From assembly GCA_009193035.1 (NCBI GenBank), contig SWDT01000012.1, forward strand, positions 62,001 to 126,000: 64,000 bases of DNA. Direction: 5' to 3'. Shown piece by piece: positions 56,523-64,000 of the stretch (its first letter is position 1; each line of letters starts with the position of its first letter). The DNA is from Halicephalobus mephisto (lineage: Eukaryota > Nematoda > Chromadorea > Rhabditida > Panagrolaimidae). The position numbers and the translations under genes were made by a program. Under the pieces are notes generated by a model. The model was given only the letters and a program-made list of their open reading frames with translations, was not told where the DNA came from and made no database searches.

Positions 56523-57584
56523 AGAAGTCATACGAAATATTGTTGCAATCGCTACACATTGATAATTGTGGTTCTGAGTGTATGGCTCATGCTTTTGTTG
56601 TTTTACAGAAGAACCAGTTTGAGTGAATGTGGCTCCCATCCTGGTAACAACTCGTATGTGAATCAGTCGACGGCGATATTTTCTTGTGCTGGTGAGAACT
56701 ACAATTACTGCCATAAGCCGGTTCTTTCATCTACATTCGCGATATGCAGTAAGGTTTTTAGCCAATACAAGAAAAAGCAAAATTCCTTCTAGTTTGCACC
56801 TCAATATAACCTGAATCTCTGCATAATATCGAAGAACATGTCCACTCTAATGACAGCCATCATCTGCTTACTCTATGATACTGACAACTTCCTGAAGCAC
56901 AATAAGACCATCTACGGGGAATCCTTTTATCATAAGTAATATTGTTGTCTTTGTAGTCTCAGTAAACCTCGTTCTTTGCAGGTTCTGCAGACAACTCAAT
57001 AAAGCTCCAACGATTGCGGCTATGAAGGAGATGAGAAACTCCAACTATACAGATGAGAATGCATCTCTCTGGACACATCTGGTCGTGGTCAGAGAGCCTG
57101 TAGAAAGGTTCATCAGTGGGTTCCTCGACAAATGCAGAATTCACAAAAACTGCCGCATCATTGTTTTGGATGCAAAACCGACCTCCCCTGCTTTTTGAGA
57201 AGCCTAGACAAGGTCATGGAGAACACCTCATTGGAAGAGCACAACATGGAAGTTCTTCACTTCTTTCCGCAAAACTGGGGCTGCGATATGGGAGCTTCCA
57301 TGTTCCGGAATTACACTATTCTCAAGTATTCCCGGAGCAGCACCGAAAGTTTCTGGAACCAACTTGCATCAATCTTCAGGAAACAAGGAGTGCCTGAGGG
57401 GACAATTACTTTAATTCATGATCAAATGACAGCAGGTGAAACGAGTCATTCTACTTTTGGACTGACTGCTCACAGGGAAAAATTACTCAAAGAGCTATAT
57501 CAACCTGAGAACTTTAAGTTGTTTTTAAAAATGTACTACTATGATTATATTCTTTTTGGGTTCCCCTTGCCAGACATAAAGTAA
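56502..57584 (+). pseudogene. Divergent sulfotransferase copy with a frame break
   Basis: Exon 1 is 56502-~56753 (anchor YTLIIVVLSVWLMLLLFY), exon 2 is 56793-56935 (APQYNLNLCIISKNMST) and exon 3 is 56982-57584. Exon 2 is 143 bases, as in the intact genes. Exon 3 fuses the equivalents of exons 4-6, with LVVVREPVERFISGFLDKC, CFGCKTDLPCFLRS, VLHFFPQNWGCDM and the end LKMYYYDYILFGFPLP. Between DKCRIHKNC and HHCFGC the frame changes by one base (about 57150-57160). The mirror copy has the same offset, so the change predates the duplication unless an unseen feature corrects it. The exon 1 donor (GTTTTT) is weak, and a TATA box (TTATATAAAC) lies near 56450. It is more likely a pseudogene than a gene. 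Confidence 0.65.
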
Positions 57585-58259
57585 ATACATTCCTTGTAAA
57601 AGAATAACAATTATTATTTAACTACTCAGGTGCCAATTATAGTAGAGATTAAGTTGATCGAAATTGGACAGAGTGGCTAAAGGACAGCGGAATCTAAAGA
57701 CAATACTGCTAATAATGAACATGAGATTGAAGTTCTGTTATTTTTTAACAACATTTTTCCAGCGCATCCTTAAAGATGAATATAACTACACCATACTTTT
57801 CCACTAATCCATGTAGTAAAGATACAAGGTGTCTATAATGGTGGGGCACTTTGGAGTTCTGTAATCATATGGAAAACTGTAAAGTCCTGCAATATTTGCG
57901 ACTTCCAATCGTGCTTTATTTAATATATATTGATGACAGAGAAAGAAAAGGAGAAATCTTCGTCCAAACTGAACCAGATTGACACCGATGTAGAGGTGAA
58001 TGCTGTTGATGACTGTCTTGCACCTCGGTTGTGTTTCTGAAACGTCGACTGAGTGGAGTTGTGGGATTTTAAAGTTTGTACGTCGGTTGAATTCCATGCT
58101 TTGTGTCTACAGAGTTTCTTTGTTTTTGAATCTGATTAGAGAAGTAACAAAATGGTTTTGCGTAGATTTAGTTTCTGAGATTTTATTCCCGATATAAGGG
58201 AAACGGGTATCTGAAATCCAGAACCAAAGAGTATTTCTTCAAATCTCGTCTTTTACAAC
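57585..58259. other. Spacer, including inverted mirror arm 57965-58259
   Basis: 57585-57960 is unique sequence apart from similarity of 57650-57710 to the flank of the 17 kb relic. From about 57965 it is the inverted copy of 54681-54990 and forms the promoter of the 58.3 kb pseudogene. Confidence 0.6.
58191..58200 (+). promoter_or_regulatory. TATA-like element (GATATAAGG) of the 58.3 kb copy
   Basis: Mirror of the element at 54741-54750, 60 bases before ATG 58260. Confidence 0.5.
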
Positions 58260-59821
58260 ATGTTGAAGATGTTCAACTCTCATTTGTCGTTTCCTCGGCT
58301 TCATTTCTTGAGAGGATTGCCTTTTTGTCATTTACTTGCATTATTTGGCATAACAATATTCTTTGTTTACATTACTCCACAAAGGTCTATAATTCCATTT
58401 CAATTGGGGGATAGCCGATCGATAAAAACAAATTTACGTAAAGAAGATTTAGTCAACATATTTAAAAGACAAGAGTTGTGGCGAGCTAATAATCTTATTA
58501 AACTCTCCAATGTGAAAAAAATGGAAGAGGAAAATAGCGATGTAAGTTGATGTCGATTTAATCTTAATTAACAGAATGATAATTCAGTTATTACCGACAA
58601 ACAGTGCTTTTGGAACAGATTTCTCTGACCCCGAATGGATGAAGACCATTTGCATTGGTAACGACGAAAAGAAATGCGGAGCCAGGTTCAAGGATATGCG
58701 ACAAGGGTTGAGAGTACGTTTCTTCGAATGAGAAATAATAATCAAGTTCTTATGGGAGAGAGAGATTGTTTCTTGTTGGATCCGCGTCAACTCATGTGAT
58801 GATTCTCGTGATTTTCATTTTCTAAGGACATTTGAAACGAGAATCCCGACATATGCATGACACATTTTCCACCTGCCATGAGACTACCGGTCTTTACTTT
58901 TGTGATGTTCAGTTTTTTAGGTTGCTCCTCCTTACAAAATCATGTCGTGCCTTATCGGGAAAACCATGTCAACAATAATCCAAGCTATCACATGTTTTTT
59001 GTTCAATGAGGAGGAATTCCGACAAGCTAATCGCGTCATTTTCCGAGAAACCGCTGATATTCGGTGAGTTATTTATTACCTAGAGTCGAAAGATTCGGTT
59101 CACGATCAAACTTTTAGGTTCTGTTTAAACAAAAATGAATATAATTCGAAATAATTCAACTACCGAGGCAAAAGAAGCACTTCATTTGACTGATCATGAA
59201 ATGGATAGCTGGCTTAGGCTGGCTTCCGTAAGAGATCCAGTAGAAAGGTTTCTTTCTGCTTACACCGACAAATGCATTAGGTAGTAAACTGGAAGCTTAA
59301 CTTCATTGATACGGAAATTCTAGACAACCTGAACCGGATGGCTGTAATGGCTGTAAGGGGAATATGACTTGCTTCGTTATCACAGAATATGAGAGAATCA
59401 TGGAAAGTTCGGCATCGGAAATTCTTCACCTTCAGGCACTTTCGAAGACCTTCATTTCTTTCCGCAAACATGGTATGAGAGATTTCGAACTTAAATTAAA
59501 GTTCAATTATTTAGGAACTGTAATTTCTCGTTTGAAATTGGGAAGTACAAACTACTTCATTACTCTTCTGCTCCACAGTATGCCAAAAAAGTTGCAGATG
59601 ACCTTTTAGACCTGCTCCGCATCCAGAGGGTTCCTGAAAACTCCCTTCAATTCATAAGGGATCAATTAACAGGCGGAACAACAGCTCATTCAACGGTCGA
59701 CTCTGATGCTAGAGTCTTTTACGAAGAAAGATTAAAATCGAGCCCTTTCCTTATGGAATACATCGTAAGAATGTTTTACTGGGATTACAAACTTTTAGGA
59801 TTCCAATTGCCAACGTTTTAA
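58260..59821 (+). pseudogene. Sulfotransferase paralogue disrupted in exons 4 and 5
   Basis: Exons 58260-58541, 58588-58713, 58921-59063, 59118-59280, 59324-59472 and 59515-59821 mirror the intact 52.6 kb gene. Exon lengths are 282, 126, 143, 163, 149 and 307; intact genes have 153 and 144 for exons 4 and 5. A +10 insertion in exon 4 (the AATTCGAAATAATTC repeat near 59145) shifts the frame onto an immediate TAA, and +5 in exon 5 (near 59425) shifts it again. Outside these the frame is good: APPYKIMSCLIGKTMST, LASVRDPVERFLSAYTDKC, CNGCKGNMTCF, SPFLMEYIVRMFYWDYKLLG. All splice sites remain. Recently inactivated. Confidence 0.82.
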
Positions 59822-60858
59822 TTTTACTATTTTGTACTAATTGAAGTGGCTATGATTGTCGGTTTATATCACTTTCAAAGTGTCGAAATAGAGTATCATT
59901 TAAATTGAAATATTGCCAAGATCTTAATTCAAATGATTGCAGGGAAGGGAGTTTGCAAATACTTCTTATATGAAATTATATAAAAACTGAGATCGGTTTG
60001 AAGAGATTGATTTCTGTAAACCTATAACCTGTAAAATAAACAGCCTCATTCGCACTCAAAGAAGAGAAATAATTGATTCATTAGAATAGTTGAAAGAAAA
60101 CAACATCGCATAAAAATGTTCAAAATGCATTATATTCGATGTTACCCACTTTTGGACATTAGGTCTTAGATATCTTTTAATTGGATGGAAAATATTTCGA
60201 ATGGTATAATGAAATCCGTAGATTATGAATCTCGGATTCTAATGCTCGAAATCTCCCATTTTGATGCGCAGATCGACCTTTCTGGTTGTATCCTAAAGAA
60301 GAATGTTAAACCTACTAACCTTTATCTCTCCTCCTTACTATCGCAATGACTCATAAACAAGTAGGATACCCCACGTAGTGATAGCGTTTTGCGGAACTTT
60401 TCATAATACGAAACGTCAATGTGTAGGCATAAGAAACAGAATTAAACCGTCAACAATCTAGAAAGAGAGCTCAAAGCTCTGTGCAGTGAGCCAGTACCTG
60501 GAAGATGAGACCAGAGTAGCAAAAAGAGTCAGTCTTGGAGAAAATGTTGATCTGATCCAAATTTGACTTCACTCACATGAGGACCTTTCCTTTCTTGTTC
60601 CATGGTTATGTTGAGATATACAGGCTTGAATGCTAACAGTAGGAACCAACAGTTCCTCGCCTAATTATGGGGTTCCAAAGTGTCATACCATCGAACACCT
60701 CAATATCTACACATATTTCCACTACATTCGCGATCTATTAATTAAAACTCCAAATCCTAAATACTGTTAGAATTTGAAAAATGTTATTTTCTTCTTCTTT
60801 ATGAAGCGTTCATAGATAAAATTGCACAATTTCCTATAATGGCTCTTAATTTATTTCC
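59822..60858. other. Intergenic, no gene seen
   Basis: The first part is AT-rich. 60440-60700 is less so and has short open stretches (VNNLERELKALCSEPVPGR near 60450; GTNSSSPNYGVPKCHT near 60640) that stop quickly; no family was recognised. A TGACTCA is at 60347. Confidence 0.4.
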
Positions 60859-62210
60859 TTAAAAAAAATGAAGTAACAAATATTTAGAGATGAATAACAG
60901 TTTGGTTTTTAACAAACTGATCGTACGATAATTTTTCAAAGAACCATCTATTATCAATTGTAACGGTTTTTTGTTTTTATCATGTCGAAGGATGTTCCAT
61001 TCTTTTGGAAAGATATCATAATCAACGAACGATTTTAAAAAAAAGTTTACTTTGTCTTTCCCACTTTGCCCGTTGTAAAATATAGGACTTCCATCGGGCA
61101 TCAAATAAGCCATCCAGAATCCAAAAGTAGATGCACTGGAAGAGAGTAAAAAGGACTGGCAATATCTAACACAAAATACATATCCTCTGCTCTCGCGTTT
61201 AACTGAGGACGGTAGATATTCAAGTAATCAGATTTAGGAAAGTTAAGCAGACTACAAAGTCCCAATCAGTAGTAAGGAAGACCAAAGAGATTTTCTTTCC
61301 TGGATATTTCTTTGATACAAAGTTCCTGATAGTGTCCATGGCTGGAATTAGAAAATCCGCCTTAGTTTCTAGCATGATATATGAAACGAAATCTCCCCTC
61401 CGTATATAGACACACATCTTATGCGATTCTATATCGTTACCGAATAATTGCATCCCATAATTTTCTACAGTGTCCTTAATTTTCGGGTGGAAATCAAATA
61501 GTTCTCTAATTTCATCTTTGATGTAATGAAAGTATTTGTAAGATTGAAATATCCACCCGCGTAAGATGAGATACTTTTGTGGGACATCATGGAGGCTAAA
61601 AGTTCATTAAAAAAGTCGTTTTTAAAAACTCTCACATTTCAGGATCATCGAACTTGAATCCGTGTGTCCCAAAATTGGAATAAGTAACATCAGAGTTATT
61701 TAGATCCTAGAACTAATCTTTAGGAGATCTTTTTGTAGACAACATACATGGAATTCAATAAGTTTCATCATATTGGGGAAGGTGTCGAGGAATTCCTTGG
61801 TGTATTCTCTCATACACTCGCTGTCGGAGTCGAATCCAGGGGTTCTATTGAGATGCAACCCTATTCCGTATAAGGATGCTATCTTATGCATTTGGTTGCC
61901 TAATCCGGTACAATTACGAAAGGTGGGAAAAATGAAGCGATCGAACCTTTTCAAAGCTGATGTTGAGGAATATGAAACTGAAAGATAGAATCAGTAGGAT
62001 GAAACGAAAGCAAAGTGGTTCAATTAGGAGATGTTCACTTCTACAGTTGTAGAATTTAATCAGAATATCTCCATTACATTGAATTTTAAAAGTTTCTGAG
62101 AACCTACCTTTTGCATCATAAAATATGATGAAATATAAGCAAATAAACAGTGTCACAGTTACAATATTGTATTTGTTCAACAACAGTGAAAGGCTTCTTC
62201 TGCTCACCAT
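60859..62210 (-). pseudogene. GT11 (alpha-1,2-fucosyltransferase-like) gene with frameshifts
   Basis: GT11 enzymes add fucose to glycans in the Golgi. Exons are 62108-62210, 61748-61977, 61636-61706 and 60859-61595. Exon 1 gives a short tail and anchor (VTVTLFICLYFIIFY). Exon 2 has the family's N-terminal signature CTGLGNQMHKIASLYGIGLHLNRTP. Exon 4 holds KYLILRGWIFQSYKYF, VYIRRGDF (the H-x-R-R-x-D-type donor site with Tyr for His), then NFPKSDYLNIYRPQL, SSASTFGFWMAYLMPDGSP and FPKEWNILRHD. Two changes of frame are needed within exon 4: one near 61250 between TTDWDF and LNFPKSDY, and one near 61165 before RYCQSFLL. Exons 1-3 and their splice sites are intact. A 55-base GTAGTC...CCTCAG intron could remove the first break but would delete conserved sequence and leave the second. 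Confidence 0.75.
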
Positions 62211-64000
62211 CTCTTGTTAGTAGTTTCCTAAAGCATTGACCATATTTCATTCCGTTGCAATATGACGAGCAAAATAACATTGATGAGTTGTCTTGCACTT
62301 GAAGTAAACTGAATTTGGTTGATTCGAAACTCAAGACAACACATCAATGTTATTTTTCTCGACATCCTGTATAGACGGGTTTTTAAATAATTGTTAGCTC
62401 AAAAATTGGCAAGTAATCACGAGGATATAAGTTTGGAATAAGACTGACTTAATCTTTCGTATTATAATATCAATTCTAGGTGGTATTTATTTGAATTGAC
62501 CAGAAGAACAAATTGTGTTGATTAAGTTATAATGAAATAAGAAAGCAATCACCACTAACTACAGATGAAATTATATTGTCTAAGGTTGAAAATTCTAGGA
62601 CAGTAGGTGATAGTCAGGGATAATTCAGTAGTTGGGGAAGTGAACGCTCGATCGAAAGCAGTAGATTCTAAGTTTTCAAAGCACAACTGTAATCAAGGGC
62701 TGTTCAATGTGGTACATGACTTTGTATCTAGAAGCTAGTATAACTGACAGATTCAACATTAAGTCGGAAATAGAAACTAGTAACACAAAAGATTACATGG
62801 TAAATTTTTTCGGCAATTATCGGGTTTGAGAAAAAAGGAAACTGATAATATCTCTAATACCAGCACATTGTGATTGTCTAATATCGGTATTCGCAGATAA
62901 AAATCAATCTCCTCCAGAGCTTTTCATATACGAGAGAGACAAAGTGAAAAAAGATCTATTGAAAAGTAAAATTTTTGGATAACCATCATTTTTTATTTGT
63001 TACCTTTCCTTGAATTAGGGAAGATGACAATCTGCCTCTTGATCTATTTATTCGTTTCCCAAAGACTATTGTTTCCATTTATTTCAATTGAAGTTACATA
63101 TATTTACATAGATATAAAAGAGAAAGTTATTTTTTAGCATGATTGTGGCATAAAAATTCAGAAAGCATCTATATTTGAATATTTGATAAAACAACGATGA
63201 TAAAAGGTATATTTGTCAGTGAGAATGAAAGTTGTAAAAGTTCTCAATCTCTTACGATTTCTTGATGTGCAATGTATGGAATTTTATATATTTATTCTAG
63301 TTTTTTTGTTCCAGAAGATCGTTTCGCAAAAACGGAATACAATTTCTAAATCAGCATTCTAAGACCTTAAAAATGATACATAACTCGTTTCAAAATCCAC
63401 TTTTGCCAAAGTTCATTTCCTTGTCAGACTGATCGAATTGCAATTAAAAGTAATGCTTGGCTCTCTTGCTCTTGAATCACACATCTCAAAGTGCTGGCTG
63501 ATTAAATAAAACTCTGTAATTCTCTCGAGGCCATTGGTGATTTGCTTACGTCTTTTGTACCTATAGTTGTGTAATTGAAATCCACATTATTTGGATATGT
63601 TCAATATAGTACTTTTCGAATTAGCTTTAATCTTTTTTATAATAAGATTTGAAAAACAAAAAACAGAACATCTTTCACAAGGTGCAAAAAATAATGATTT
63701 AGGATATGAAAGGTTACTAAAATTTCCTATATTTGTAAATATTTTTTAGTGGATGCTACTAGTTAAACCTACTTTAATTAATATTGTTTTCATATGGAAA
63801 GTTAAAATCTCTTGTAAGTAAGTTTCTACTTTTTTAAAATTTTAATACGCAATTTCAAATGTCTTTAAAATTTAGAGTTAGTTTTTGAAATTCTGGATTC
63901 TGAAAGTCAACTTTTGATTCTGATTTTAGGTTCAGAATCTGTAGATCTGATTATGCTATTATAAATCTTGTTTCTTTGATTCTAACTTCAGGATCAGAAC
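62211..64000. other. AT-rich sequence to the window end, no gene seen
   Basis: The start is the promoter region of the GT11 copy. The rest has no open frame with motifs, no RNA gene and no clear repeat. Short A/T phrases at 63.8-64.0 kb resemble those at 1-480. Confidence 0.5.

Noticed and set aside
61205..61256. 55-base GTAGTC...CCTCAG intron that would remove the first GT11 frameshift
   Set aside because: It would delete the conserved NFPKSDYLNIYRPQ segment and leave the second frameshift uncorrected, so the pseudogene reading is simpler.

Overview
The window reads as a piece of a rhabditid nematode genome, most likely Caenorhabditis or a close relative. The DNA is AT-rich. Most introns are 40-50 bases with GTAAGT-like donors and TTTCAG/TTTTAG acceptors. 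The gene content is nematode-specific: a MIG-17-type ADAM protease, a JUN-like bZIP protein, a BMK-1-type kinesin-5, and lineage-expanded families of GT92 (DUF23) glycosyltransferases, FkbM-like (Methyltransf_21) proteins and carbohydrate sulfotransferases. No tRNA, rRNA or CRISPR array was recognised. All gene models were rebuilt by hand from splice sites and reading-frame phase.

Layout. 0.5-3.8 kb: a TFIIIC subunit-5 homologue (-) and a protein with three RNase H-like domains (+) diverge from a 174-base spacer. 4.1-13.0 kb: three GT92 genes and two FkbM-like genes. One GT92 copy carries a single-base frameshift, and two GT92 copies share an almost identical GC-rich core in inverted orientation. 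13.1-16.0 kb: kinesin-5. 17 kb: a sulfotransferase relic. 17.6-30.7 kb: a gene-poor region upstream of and inside a jun-1 homologue, with many exact AP-1 sites. 33.1-45.2 kb: two intact sulfotransferases flanking an ING/PHD gene and a mig-17 homologue. 46.3 kb: a two-finger C2H2 gene. 48.9 kb: a solo LTR. 50.0-51.7 kb: an inverted duplicate of the 6-7.7 kb FkbM-like gene plus a GT92 tail. 52.6-59.8 kb: a mirror-image sulfotransferase cluster (one intact gene holding a second solo LTR in an intron, and three pseudogenes) built around a palindrome centred near 56.05 kb. 60.9-62.2 kb: a broken GT11 fucosyltransferase. The last 1.8 kb looks non-coding.

How it fits together. Two kinds of sequence alternate. 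One is single-copy conserved genes (TFIIIC5, kinesin-5, jun-1, ING, mig-17). The other is fast-evolving arrays of predicted type II membrane proteins that probably modify glycans in the Golgi (GT92 transfer, sulfation, fucosylation, possible methylation). The arrays show inverted duplication, mosaic exons consistent with gene conversion, frameshifted copies and LTR insertions, as expected of birth-and-death evolution. Three of the conserved or single-copy genes each contain one GC-AG intron with the same GCAAGT donor.
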